NCBI GenBank assembly: GCA_030141605.1
Contig: JAQGDQ010000009.1
Coordinates: 1,147,001-1,211,000 of the forward strand
Length of the DNA: 64,000 nucleotides
Origin: Tubiluchus corallicola
Taxonomy: Eukaryota > Priapulida > Priapulimorpha > Priapulimorphida > Tubiluchidae
Direction: 5' to 3'
This document shows positions 1 through 20,600 of the stretch, in pieces (within the stretch, counting starts at the first letter, position 1; each line of letters opens with the position of its first letter). A model generated the notes under the pieces. It was not told the DNA's origin and did no database searches. It saw only the letters and a program-made list of their open reading frames with translations. Position numbers and translations under genes: made by a program.

Positions 1-6071
<6,071 letters not shown>

Positions 6072-6076
6072 CATTA

Positions 6077-6082
6077 AATAAA
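6077..6082 (+). terminator. Candidate PRMT3 polyadenylation signal
   Basis: A canonical AATAAA (overlapping ATTAAA) lies five bases after the PRMT3 stop codon, which would give a very short 3' UTR. A second AATAAA is at 6898-6903. Which one is used cannot be told from sequence. Confidence 0.4.
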
Positions 6083-6287
6083 TATTGCAAACAACTTGCA
6101 CGAGAATGATTTGTTTTACAACGTAATCAGTACTACCCAAATTACAGGAGATGATCTGCACGAATACATCTGCTATTGCCAAGGACTATTCCAATAAGTT
6201 CAGCAACACTCATAGATTTAAATACTACACATACCAGAGAGGGTTGCTAGCCTTTTGCGAAAAATAAGGCCATCACATTCTAATACA

Positions 6288-6560
6288 AATTCTATTGTCT
6301 GTTGTATAGCAAACCAGGGGCACCCTGTTCTCTTACCAATTCTACGGTTTGTTGTATGATAAACAATGGTTTGTTGTATGATAAACAATGGGCACCATGT
6401 TGTAATAGAAATTCTATGGCCTGTTGTATGGCAAACAATGGGCACCATGTTCTAATAGAAATTCTATGGCCTGTTTTATAGCAAACAATGGGTGCCATGT
6501 TCGAATGCAAATTCTGTGGTCTGCTGAATTGCAAACAATGGGCACCATATTGTACAAAAG
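6288..6560. repeat. 50-bp minisatellite, about five copies
   Basis: The segment attctatggc…gcaaacaatgggcaccatgt recurs with a 50-bp step: attctatggc at 6411 and 6461 and attctgtggt at 6511, with more diverged copies to the left. One unit near 6338-6410 is longer because a 22-bp block (…aaacaatggtttgttgtatgat) is duplicated inside it. Since 50 is not a multiple of three, the overlapping open frames on both strands are by-products, not genes. Confidence 0.9.
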
Positions 6561-9035
6561 AAAACTACATTCGATTGTATGCCAGAAAAAACTTTTGAGT
6601 GACTCGCCTTTGATCTATTGGTCGATATGCAGGCTAGCAATCTTTGTAGCAATGCACTTTGCATTTGTGTGGCACTTAATCTATGGCAGCAGTGCAGAAG
6701 ATCCATTATAAAACAGTTTCTTCCCCGTGATAATTTTACATGGTCGGCAGATTAACAGCTGGTACCATTTTTATTTTAAAGTCTGGGATCCCTGGATGCA
6801 CTTTTGAACAAGCAACTCCCCTGTAGAGCTACGAGATCCGCTATATAATGCCATCTTTAAACTATTCTTATGGTGTTTTCTAGTTAAATAAGTTGTAAAT
6901 AAAAGATTTGGCTGCTTTCATTCACTTTTAAGCTAATTTGTTAAGAGATTATGTTTTGTTCTGCATTTTAATCGATCATGTGGTACAAATACGAAGTTGT
7001 GAGACATTATCAAATAATTTATGCAATCCACATGGAATTTTGAATTTTTGGTATTTGCTTAATCAATTAAAAGTTGTGTTGCTAAAATATTTAGTTTATA
7101 ATAGAGACATATAATTGAGTAGTTGAAGTTTTTTAATAACATATAATAATTACTATCTTGTATTTTGCCAATTTTCTGCTAAATTGCTACCAATTTGTTA
7201 TTGGAAAATATTTTATTCTTACTTTTCTTAACCCTCAGTTTGCTATATGCTTTATGGTTTTGCAATTATAATAATGCCATTATATTCTGTTCATCTTTGT
7301 ATATATAGTTTTAGATTTAATATGCTGCCTTGCTCTTAATTAAAAGTAATGCCATTGCGTAGATTCTTTGGTAAGATTTTCTCATTTGTGGCTTTAGTTA
7401 AAATATCTGAAGTAGTTTAGCAGTGGTTTTTTTTGGAAAACATTTATGCTTATAGGTTCTTTGAAATGTGTAGCTGGTTTGTATTTTGATCAGTATTTAT
7501 GATAATTATTTTTGTAAGTATAATTTAAATAAATGATTATTCGACTATTGTTATGAATGTTTTGCAGTCGGTTGTATTTTTGTAAAGGCAACATTTTTGT
7601 AGCTTCAGTGCATATATTTCTTCTCATAATTCCTGGCAACGTAGAGCGTTTACTCAAGTCTTGGAGAAAAAGCTTGATTTATGCAGCAAAGCTTTGCCTG
7701 GTCATTTGCATGCCAGCAATTGAACCAGAGATCCGTCTTTTAAAACTGATGAGGCTTTATTTTAGCCAATTATTATTATCTTTACATTACCTTTAGTGGC
7801 ACGTATTGCTTAACTGAAATATGAAGTACTGTTTCCAATAACTGATTCGGTGACACATTTTTGAGACATCCTGAACAGTATATTTTGTCAAATTAAATTT
7901 TTTTGGCATAATTTTTTCTGGGTACATAATCACAAAATAACTGAAATATGCAAGGCTGTAATACAAGATAATACAAACAAGTTTGGCATTGCAAACTAAA
8001 ATAAAATAAACTAAGAGATAACATTTACAGGTTAGTAAAAAACAAAATTACACAAAAAACTGTCAAATGTACACAAAATACAACTAATACGTTGCAAGCA
8101 CGAAAATGAATGTGGCATATTTATACAACAAACATGGCTCTAAATAACTAAAAATGAAAGTAATGTAGATTAAACCATAAACGACATTGAAATACAAAAA
8201 GCAGGGGGATACCAGTTTAAAGTTTTCACATATTTATCACAGTCATGGCTTGTTTCACACAGATTTCTGATTTTCAGAAATTTTATGCTTTATATTACCC
8301 ATCTGCATAGAGATATGCAGTAAATGTACAACTGAACACACAGTACCACAGATATTTGAAGCACCAAATGAACCAAAAACTAATTGAGGCTGAGAAATAA
8401 AACAGTTTACAGTAAATTTTCACTACAAATCCCTTTTTACAACAAAGTTATGTACAATTAAATGAACTAAAAAATGACAAAGTCACACTGTAAGATAACT
8501 GCAAATGGAACAAGTATTAAGGAATAACGTAATATGAGCTGTGTGGTCAGTGATAGTGTAAAATGCTAAAATAACAGCATGGCATAAATGCTTAAAAGGA
8601 CCACAAAAAACTATTCAAAATAATTAACTGAGGAAGAATTGCTGCATAATCTTGTTCATATAATTTTCGCAATAAACAAAAAGACACTACTTTTTTAGCT
8701 TGGACTTCAAACACAAAACCTACTCTCAAAATTGTAGTGATAATATTACAATATTATAAGTATAAAACACTGCAAAAGGATACTTTGCTACAAAAAGTAC
8801 TAATTGTGAATAATTTACTATCAATAAACAACACATTAACATGTTACGATATGATACAGTATCACAAATAAACACAAAGTTTTAAATAACAAAATCACAA
8901 AATATATAAATGGCATAATTTCTATAACAAGTATAATTACATTTAAACAAAGGCTTTAGATGTACAATGTACAACAAAGCATTTTTCCCAATCGTAAAGT
9001 TACCTTAAAGTCATTTTTCACAAAATTAAAAAAAA

Positions 9036-11514
9036 TCAGTCCATATAATCTATAGCTTGATGTTGATGTTTTCTGTTCGTAAGATGCTTGTTGACCTCTA
9101 AGAGACTTTCCATTGTAACGTTGCACAACTCGCACTTGACTGGGTTGTCAATTAACTCTAGTTTTCTGTAACATATGCAACAGCAATAACTGTATCAGAA
9201 ATATCACATCACGACGCAAATGAGCAGCTTAAACGTGTCATGCATGTAATTAGGAAGTGTGAGTTAAAGCCATTTACATCATAAAATTTTCAACAGCTTG
9301 GGTAAAATGAAACAAAATAAATGAAACTTTCATTTTAAAGAGCCTCTAGAATCCATCAAAAAAACATAACTTAAACTAATATTTTTCACAAACTTTGGCA
9401 ACTGCAAACATTGAATGACAAGACCTATTCAATAATCATGACAACACACTGTCACACCAACAACACATTTCCAAATCTACACACCTTGCAATTCCAATTT
9501 CACATTATAGCCGTGCAAAATGGTTCCTTTTTAAAGCTAATCAGTATCACTTTGCAATGACTTTAAACCTAAACAGTAAACACTTTACCTGCTCATTATG
9601 TCTTGCAGCATCACCAGGTTGTCCTTTACCATAGCAGTTCTATCTTCCTCTTCTATACTTTCAGGACCCTCTACATAGATGCCGTTATGATACTGCAGCA
9701 ACACGGATTCCTCGTGAAGGTCGGTGCTGTCCAATCCATGTGGAATCACATCATCCGGATCCACCTAAATCCCAAGGCAATTTTATTAAAGGCTACTATT
9801 CACAGTTGTCATCATTGCTGTAGAACTGTAATTTGAAATTTATCATGAATGACAAGACACTCGATACATCTTGCAATAAAACAAGACATTTTACAAGTGA
9901 GTAGTTCATATTAAAATATTATATGCACAACCTAACATTAATTTTTTTATGTTAAAATCACAGGTTTTTTTCCAATATACATCATTAGAAAATACAGTAT
10001 GCTTTGCTTAGTAAATCCACCTTGATGGGAAGCTAAATGGCCTTATTAAGCAGCTGGATTTACAAACCTATTAAGTAGCATTTTCTAAGTTATGACAGCA
10101 TATATTGTTCATTAAAAAGCCATCACTTTTAATACTCATGTAAGGTACAATAATTTATTGGCATTCGTATTGTTTATCTATGATGCCATTATCATTTATA
10201 GCTGATAAGTTGCTTTCAAAGTTAAGAAAGTTAAGTGTAATATATATAATTTTTAATATCAGCAGTCATTTATTTGAACCACTGACATTCTTGCACAGAA
10301 CAGTTTATTAGTAAGAATTAGCATGTTTGTTTAACTTATCTAAGAGGAGATCAGTTCTTTTGTCTGACTGATGCTTCTACATTGCAAAGAGTAAATTAGA
10401 CTGCTAAAAACAAAGAATTAAGTAGAAAAAATGGTGTAAAATGTGCTTAGAACAAAGATGCTGATCTAGTTCAAGTTAAAACGGGATCTATTATCCGGGG
10501 TCAATTAAGTGAATTCTACTGTAATAGAAACCTTTACTTCTAAACTCTTTCAAAATTCATAAGCTATGTCTAGCTAGTCTCAATATGATTTGCATTGCTA
10601 GAAACTTGCTTGTCAAAATTAAATATATCATGGCTCCCACTAGCTTAACTGCTACATGTTTGTAGATACATTAATATATTAGCACAGATTTGATCTAATT
10701 AATCAAATATTTCGTGTGCCGGTTACCTGGTTCCACCTGTATGGCTTCAAGAACATCGTAGGTTCAACAGATTCTCTTTGCTTGTGCTGGAAAAGTTGGA
10801 GAAGTTTATCACGTGCCTTCTCCTGATGTCTGGTCAGTCGACCCGAACTCCAAGTTGCAATGTTATTGTGACTCTCCATAACTAGATTGATGGCTCCTCT
10901 AACAGCATTAATCTAAAATATTTAAATAAATGTACTGTTTTCAATTAATCTAAGGTATTTTTGAAGTCAATTTTACTCAAAATATTTAACTAAGCTAAGA
11001 AAATCTATTCTAGATATAACTACAGACTACTGCATAAAGCAACTGTGAACTTGTGTAATATTGAATTTAAACACTTTTTGTGTGTTATTCTACAATATTA
11101 GGTACCTACTAGAAGACTTGGTGTTTCAGATACTAGAACATCTACATTAGTATGCAATTTATTAGGCAATGATGATGCTACCTACAGTAAGAGGTGTCCA
11201 GGATCAGTAACAATATTAAGTGAAATGCAAGAAATGTGCAAATCGGGTAGGATTAACTGCATGAACTGCCATTTCTGTAGACATGTTTTATTCAGAATAT
11301 TCTTAAATTTGGCGACAGCAAAATAAAATAGCTTGGTAATATAAGTTCCCAACTGAGTTACACCAAAGTATTAAAAATGGTTCTCCCACAAAGCATGTGG
11401 GTTTATCGAAGTAGCATGCGATAGTGACAGGGCTACTTAAGGTGTTATCCCTGGACCATGTCCTAAACGAAATTATTATTATTGTTGTTGTTGTTGTTGT
11501 TGTTACTGTTATTA

Positions 11515-11610
<96 letters not shown>

Positions 11611-14600
11611 TGTTTCAAAGTGTTTCCATTAAGTTACAGCTATCAGTGAGTTAAATAAGCCTATCTATTAACAAGCAATTGCAAAATTCAGTCATCCACT
11701 TCAGCTCACTCTTTCACTTTTAGCATCGTCATTCTGACAAACATTCACTGTAACAAACATTTTATGTTTTAGTGGTTATACAAGAGTATTACAGCAACAG
11801 TGTACCCTTAACAGATCTTCAATTGTAAACTCCGTATCAAACATGACTTCCAGGTCGTGATCGGGAAACATCGGATGACCAGTTTGAGGATCAGGTCCTA
11901 AACCACAGACAGCACCAATGTAGCGAGTTTTGTCCCTGTCAGTTCTGAAATATAAAAATGCGGAATGTTGGTTACTATACGGCTACACTGTACATTCTCT
12001 CTTTGTCTGCCATGAGTCTGTATGCACACATAACACTCTCATCATTGGTTTCAGACAAAACAAAAATGCAATAAATATCAACCATATAAAACTTTTTTGC
12101 AAGCGCGAAAATGAAATCTAAACAAGTATTTACATACAGTGCTTTTTATAAAGATGACCATGTAAAAGAACAAACCTTAACTCAGCACTTGGTGTAAATA
12201 ATAGGGCAACTATTGCTGGCAGTCCATGGAAATTTGGCATCAGTGAGGTATGGCGAGCCAGAATATTTTTACCTGCAGTAAGTAAACAGTAGTCACAATC
12301 AGGTAAAAATTAAGTTTAGTGTCAGAAATGATGCTGTATAACAATCACTGACACAACAAAAAGTTTTGCCTTAATCGGCAAAATGTAATTATCTTATAAA
12401 CCTACAATTGTTTGGTTCTAGCTAACAAATTAACAAAAGCAGGTAGCAGTTGTCGGTAAATTTATCATCCACTAATTTCTGTACGAAGTTCATGCATAAT
12501 ATGTGCTTGGAAATGAATGAAAAACTATAGATACTACCGTAATGCATTGAAAACGGACACTACACATTCATTTTAAACAAAGTTTTGATGAAATTTGACT
12601 CCAGTGGTGTTAAAAACAGTCACTGCTTGCAATGTGAGTGGAAATACTTACCACAACTGAAAATCTTATTTTTGCATTCTATTTCCGTGTAAGGAAATGC
12701 ATCACACATTTGTAACTTATAAATCAGCCATTCTTCCAAAAAATGAGAACTCTCTCATTTAAAAAATACATGATTATATCTCTTTAAAAACATTGTTTCT
12801 AAGAAAAAAATTGAAAAATATCGACATAACGAATAATAGACTAAGATTTAATTTAAAATAAAAATATTATGGCTGATACACTGAGAGGAATACAGAATTA
12901 ACTGATTATACCTGATGGACTAAGAGAAATGTTTGCTGCCACGATCAATCGTTTATGTTTATCCTGAGGTTCGTCATCCAACAACACAGAATTTATTGAG
13001 TCGCGCTCGATTCGCACTTGCCTGAAAATATATATTCAATTTACTGAAATATGCTGTACTTTTGATAAACAGACAAAATAAAACTTATTATTTATGATTG
13101 TCTTTGCAAACATGGTAGTTAAACACAAGCCACATATAAAAGATAAAAAATGTTGTATTACCAACTCTTTTCTGCATTACTTTTTACAAAGAGTGCCAGA
13201 ACTAAATATAAGGCATCATCTGCAAATTCACAATTTTTATTTTCTTAAAACCCTTAACGAAATTAGATTTGAATTTAGATAATTTTATTTTCACAACATA
13301 TCACATCACAAGAAGTCATTTACAATCAAAAAAGCAATAAATGTTGGAGGAGAAGGGAGGAGCCTAGCTTTCGAGCCCTTCATCCATGTGTGGAGCAACA
13401 TCATATTAATAATAACATTAATATAAATTAAAAGGATTATATAGGCTTAAATGAGGCTTCACAAAATATACAAGTAAAAATATCTAAAGATAATTATTCT
13501 TGTCAAAACAGACATTAATAATGACTAGTAAATGAGTATTAAGCTAACTAAGTGCACTTAGAAAAGACAACATCAGATGAACTAAAATCAACCATAAGAA
13601 AATCATTCAGCAAAGGATCCAAATTGCTTACAATACAAATCTAATTTACAAATGCATATCTCGACAGCAGGATCTGTTTGAAATATTTGAATTTAAAGAA
13701 ATCTTGCTGAACAACCCTTTGCTCATGCAAGCTGCAACACCAGAAGTCAATTGAGCAATACATGTTTGGTTTAGTATAGGAAATGGATAAGTGGACACGA
13801 GCATCTTTACTGCTCTACTAGGCAGACTGTAAAATTCCTCTAAGAAGCATTTACAAAATAAACATGATTGCAAGTTTAAGGCTCTTTAACTACAGATATT
13901 CAAAGACCTTCGACTTACGCAAAGTATATGACTCATTGATTTTACCGCTAGGACCAAACTTAATTAAGCAATTGATTGAACTAAATTACAACTCTCATTA
14001 CCTTCTATTTTTAAAGCAATTTAACTTTACATTGCCAAGTCTCTTAATAAACTCTGGGTGTCTTTGGGTGTCACCACATTTAGGACATTATTAAACACAA
14101 CACTTTGAGTGCAGGAAGCACTACTTTACAAAAAATGCTAGAATTACTTTAGCAGACAGCAGCTTAATGAACATACAGATTTGACTTGCATCCAGGTAGC
14201 CTCATGACCAGTCGATCAGAACCGAATGTGGTTGTAGGTAGATGACTGATCGTAATCCTGTTTTGTTCAGAAGGCTTTAGTGTAATTACATAAATTTTCT
14301 AAGCCTACAGTGGATTTCAATAAATAATTTTCTTTTATTTAAGAAGATAAAATAATGTGCTGCAAGGTATCAGAGTTTTCTCAAAGTCTCAAAGTGTCGT
14401 TAAGCTTAAATGAGGTAAAAAAAGTACAAAGCTAAAAAAACAAATAAGAAATGCAAGCATGTGTGTCTGTTATAACAGTGAAAGTATAACTGCTTAAGAA
14501 AACATACAGACTTGTAGAGATCATTAAGTGGGATCCTTACCTTGTCCGACAAACGCGAGTCATCCCATATAGTTTCATTTCTAGTGGACTGTGAGGACCT

Positions 14601-17600
14601 TTCAGGCCGATGGTACGGCGACGTTGTTTTGCAGTTTGATTGTAATCGACGTCAATATTAACGTCCTGCCAAGCGGTCTCGTCTGTTGAATACGACTTGT
14701 CAGTCTCGTACGCTTCCTCGCGTTGTTTGTGATTAAGCTAGAAAAAAGCTTGTTAAATTTAATAAACATACAGCTATTTACAGTATAGGAAATCCATACG
14801 GTCATTCAAAACGCTATCAAACTCGAGTCGGTCGGACAGTGTGGACATCGAGAATGACAACGAAATTTGAATGTCATTCAAGTTTGATGACAAAAAGCTG
14901 GTCCTGATTTTCATCAGTGTCAGTCGTCATTCTCGGAACGAGCAGCCAGTAATGATGCGGGCAGATGACTCAACCAGAAGAGCTCATTTATATAATGTGT
15001 ACGTAAATGGCACTCTGTCACTAAAAAAATGAATTATTAACAAACAACAGCAGCATAAATCACATATTGTAAGTGCAAAAATTTCAGTGAGTAAACTCTA
15101 CCTCTGTTTTAAAGACATAATAAGCTTATACAGGGAAATGTATGGAACATTTGCCCATACTGCGAAGACCACCCTGCATTATTTGGAGGGGAAAATTTGA
15201 GTCATCGAATATACTTTTGTTTTTTACTTTTACTTCCAAAATATCTGGTAATACTTCTTTTTTGTTTTCTTTTTTCTTTGATTTCGCTTTCGCTTTATGC
15301 TAAAACAAAGCCCCTTTTCGCACAAGCCTTTTAGTGCTGTTTCAGAAGTGAAGAGAAATTAGAAAACACCACTTTAACAAACAGTCATGTGCAAAATAAC
15401 TGTTAGTGATAATTGATCATGTGGCCAGTGCTTTCAATTTCATTCTTTGAAGTACCGTGTGAACCAGGCAGTACATTTGTTCACTACAATTTTCTCTACT
15501 GACAACAGTGAAAATTCTATTCACATTACCTTTTTTCACAAATATGCATAATCAGCATATTAAATGCACTAATAAACCTTGATCTTAGGGGTGCACCGAA
15601 GGCACATTTTGATCAACCAAACGCAGGAGATTTGTTTATGCTTGGACATCATCGAACTAAGGCTTAACCGAATTATCGATCATGTTGCCGAACCAAATAC
15701 CGCATAAAATATCAAGTTAAATTGAAATATCAATTGCAATCGGACGAAAGCCGAACCAAAGCTTTTACCGAAACTGAACAGAATTTTCTTGTAATTCTAA
15801 TTGAAAAGCAGTGGTGATTGTAAGCTTTGTAAAATTGTTCTGATTACTAAAACTGTGTTTATATTTAATGGTTGACGTTATATAGTAAAGCATTAAGTAT
15901 TTTAAAAGCAGCCCTATTTGTTCAATAGCTATTCAAAATAATTTGTACAATCAACAAAACACAATACTTAAGCAAAACTGCAATAGTACAAATGTTTACT
16001 AGCTCGAGTTCTCATTGATTTATATTGTCGTGTCAAATACAGTACCGCCACATTCATGCGCATTGACATAACTTGTATATCGATAGCGCATCACATTCTT
16101 TGAGTTGTCATACAGAAACAGAAAACAAAATGTTGGCTATTGTGCCGTGTTCGATGTTTACTATCAATTTTTTTCGGATAACATTTTATAAGCATTATAG
16201 GGAAATAATCCGTTTCTTTAATATAATATTCACCAAATATGACAATTGTTAGCAAAATAGCTTTGGTATATCAAAGTTCATCGAACCTTTTATTGACTGC
16301 AACCGAAATTTTCCGAACCGGATCTTCATACTGATATTTGGGGGAAAAATTCAGCGAACTGAATATTCGGTGCATCCCTATGCGATCTAGCCCACAGATA
16401 AAAGTATCAATACCAATCATATTACCAAGATAAATTTTCCCATTCTTAGTTTTCTTCATGTTAGTTACTAATTGGATCTAATCTCATCTCAGTACCACAC
16501 CAATGCAATATGTAAAAACACTATTTATACGTGTAAAAATTAAAGTAAAATAGGTAAAAGTTAAGAAGTGGAAGGTAGTTTCAATTTTGGCATCGTGTAT
16601 GCTCTGAATGCTACAATTTTAGTCATTCTTTACTTATGAATGCTGCAAAACACTGCATTCAGTCTTCACAAACTTGGATTGAAGCATATTCTAGGTTTGA
16701 ACTGTACTTAACTTCACAATACATTGTAGCATTTGTACCTGAGACAACAGATTCTCTTCTGCCTTCTCTGCAAGGTTATTTTTAATCAGAGTATCGTTTA
16801 TACTGAATTTAACACCAGATGGATACTGAATAATCAGCTCTCCCCTGACAACGCCATGAAGAATGGAATAAATCTATCAAAGACAAATATCAATCATTAA
16901 TTCAGCAATCAACATACATATTATGATAAACCAATAGAACTATATCAAATTTAGTTTCATAAACAACAAAAATCAAAGTCAATTTAACAGATAATCATAG
17001 CACACATCTACAGCAGAGAAAACTGAAAAAAAGACTGCAGGAAGGTAAGGAATTAGTTGTACTTTAAAGTACTGTCGTGCTTCCTGAATTTGTGCAACCA
17101 TCTTCACAAATTCTTCTTTGGCTACATCATTCCATCGTCCATCAGGATTAGTTTTCGCAGCTGGTTTGACTTCTGACAGCTTGTACTCCATTGCCTGCAA
17201 TTTTATCAAAAACTTCTTTAGTCATTATTAAAAAATGAGCGCGTAAAAGATATATACAATAAAAAACATGAAAATCAAAAAAAAAATGTCCAAACACCAT
17301 AAACACCAGTACTCATCCCATTTCCAGCAAAAATAAAACCTAACTGTATAAAAATGACCTGAAAAAGACGATCATAGCAATGAAAATATAACACACCTGA
17401 AATGGATATTGTCTTACTGCAAGTGGCATCTGCCTGAGATGATGTATCAGCACTGCCTCGGTGTTACCAAAATCAACAAAGAAGATTTTGACAGTCTAGA
17501 AATAAGGCAGAAATTTGACATTGGTACATAAATATATTAAAGTTTTCAAAATACAGTCAAGACAACATTCAATAGTAGTTGGTGTACTGATTTCAACTCT

Positions 17601-20600
17601 CATTTTACCCTAATTTGCTCTTTCTTGCCCTGTTATGCAGATCACAGTTATCACATGAAAACAAAAAAGCAGTTCTGCTAAATGAGAAAAAATGTATTTT
17701 TAGAACTGATGAAATGAATTAATGAATTAAAGGGTAAGAAATAGCTTTAAAATGGTATAAATTAACTAAATAATTAACGAATTATTACTTGCTGGCTTTA
17801 ACACAAGTTTACTGAAAATGTGCTGCAAATTTACAACACATTTTCACAACAAAACTAATAAAGATGTTTTTATTCCACACCTTACTGTCAATCACAGCTT
17901 CAATTCTGGCCCTGTAATATTGGTGACTTTCCCTGACATTTTGGACGGTAGGATCACGATACGGTGCCAAGCATAAGAGACCTTTCTGAGCAGTTCCTGT
18001 AATCAGTGGCTAGAGAAAAAAATGGCAAGTATGACAAGAGTGATTGCAGCAGATAAATATTCAGTCCATTCTGTAGACTGAATCTATAGAACAGACCATT
18101 CGGTAAAGAGTGCATTCAAGCCACTGAATATGTACATACAAACACGCATGTTCAAAACATTATCATGAGTTTTCCATACTATAATGTTAACATATACAAG
18201 TGTTGGAAGTTCCTAATACTCATGGTACAAACATTACAATATTTCAGGATTATTATTTGATTCTGCACACAGAAAAGAAGTGGAGTAAAACCATTTTTCT
18301 AAGCACTCCTAGTCATATAATAAACACTTCAAAGTGCTAATGAAACACTTCAAAATTATCCATTCTTATTTAAAAATCAGCAAGCAGATTTCAAACAGTT
18401 TACAATATAGGTTTTGTTTATGTGACTAAGCAGTATTCATTTTTTACCATGGCCTGAAGTAAACCAGCGAAGTAAACTGTGGAAAATTTTCATACATTTT
18501 TTCTTATAAGTAAACGAAAATCTTATAGCAAAGATATTTAAATGGAAATACTAATATTCAGTCAAACCTGTTCCTAAATCAAAATTAATCATAGAAAAGT
18601 AAAAGAATTCAATATTTAAGTGATGTTCTGTGAATTTGGTACAGAATTAATAGTATCAAAAGCCAAGTCTCTGGGAAGTTGAGTTAACTTTAATATTTGA
18701 GAAAAATGTTAGAAAGTTCCGGCAAAAAGATTATCATAAGCACCGTGTATAATTAGAGCAAAATCAATTTAAAGTCACAATCATTTCATGTTCGGTGTGC
18801 TTATTTTGAACGAGAAATGGCATCATCTGATAACCGTGCAATACAAAAACTTATCCCGTCAGTTGCTTAAGCATTGTTTTTTGCAGGTGCAGTTGCAATT
18901 GGCAACTATAAAAACAACAATGTTCAATTGTAGATTATTGCTACCATTTTTTTCCTTATTGATGAATCTCGTGGCTCACTATGTAATAAAAAACAGTGAC
19001 ATGGTAATACAATAACCAGAACTCTACAAGCAAAATAACCCGCCCCGCACCTACTATATGCTTGCACATTTGCATGACTGCAAAAATCAACACAAATCTT
19101 TAGATTAATTATGTACGCTACTTATACATTTTAAAGTATAACCCTGTGGATTAAAGCTATGTAACCACTTTAAAGTTGTTCATGATTAATCCGATGATTG
19201 ATTCTACATAAGAACAACTAAATACTAATACAGCAGAACTATGGATTTCATATTGGAGGCTTTCAACCCTTTATTGGCCACACCACCATAATACGGTAAG
19301 TCAAAAACGAAAGTCAAAAGTTACACTTCGGTTTTAACGCATGCAAAACAGTCTATTTCTTTAAGCATGTCTTGACCTATAAGTATGTGCAGTGTGTTAT
19401 TCATCGATATTTTTATATACCCAGTAAAACATTATGAGCTTCTATGGCCACTGCAAAAATGCAAACATTTTGGTGTTAACTATGCTGTGCTCACCTCAAG
19501 GTTACTGCCCTCATACATGTTAATAGTAGTTTGAATGTATTGTAAAGCCTTCACATTTTCTTCTTCCATATAATAAGCCCAAAAGTGGCCACAGTGCACA
19601 ACCTAAAGTAAATAAAGCAACTTTAGGTCAGGTGATGCCATTCAATGAAAGTAAAATGCATTTATTTTTACTAAGGAATATGTTACTCAAAACAGATTCC
19701 TTAGTAAATGTAATGAGAAAAGGTGGAATGAGATTTTGGAAGTTACTAAACAAAACTGTGATCACCAATTTTTAATCACGAAAAAATTTGAATGCCTTCA
19801 TAGATGGTGCATTCTACCAGTTTGTGTCAACAATAGAATGCAAAAACAATACATAATCTTTCTCATTTTCTATTTTGCATTAACCAAATCAACTATTTGG
19901 AAACCTGTATCAATCCATTGAACAATGTAATGATAACACTTCATGATATGACAATAGCAAGTATTGTTTAGCAAGACAAAGTTTTGTCAGTTGGTCTTTT
20001 AATAACACAACTTTTTTATCATTGCAAGTAATCAGCATAGGTGTACAACATAAAATAATCTAATACAAAAAAAAAATTACTTTGTACTATTTAAGTGCAC
20101 TGTAGTTTAATCCTGTATAAAATAAATGAACACTAAATGAATTTTTCACATGACTTACAGATGTGATCTGGATAGCAACAATTGTTGTTTGAGTACCCGG
20201 TAACGCAACCTGGCGACTAGCGTGCTGTGGGCCGTCCCCGTCTGCTTTGACATGTGTACTAACAGCTCTCAGTCTAATTAAAAAAAAATTAGACATAAAA
20301 ACTTGTCAAACAATAAGATTAATTTTACAATCATTTAGCAAAACAAAAAAGTACGTGCTTAACAACTTGGGAATTGAGTTTTTTGTACAAAATTCTGCCA
20401 CAATTACATATTAACTTACTGAAACATAGGAGTATCAACAAATCGCAATGCCAAATCTAAGCCTGCAAAACTGCCTAATCCACCAAAACCGATTACCACC
20501 AAAAGATTTGACAAGTTTTTAACTACATTACAAAGTGCAGTAAGACAGACAAATTTCTGCGTATCTAGTATCAATGTTAATAACGAGCCCTGCAAAGAAT

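Larger units (their letters stand above)
6072..9035. other. Intergenic/3' UTR stretch between convergent PRMT3 and TDRD9
   Basis: No gene recognised. It holds the 3' UTR of PRMT3 at the left, a 50-bp minisatellite at 6288-6560, and then about 2.4 kb of very AT-rich sequence whose right end should be the TDRD9 3' UTR. Short open frames such as 7557-7796 have no recognisable content and no splice-compatible partners. Confidence 0.7.

Noticed and set aside
6218-6711. Overlapping open frames on both strands
   Set aside because: By-products of the 50-bp minisatellite.
7557-7796. 79-codon frame in the PRMT3-TDRD9 gap
   Set aside because: No recognisable motif, no splice partners, AT-driven composition.
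11424-11654. Leucine-rich 76-codon open frame
   Set aside because: It is the translation of the TTG/TTA microsatellite in a TDRD9 intron.
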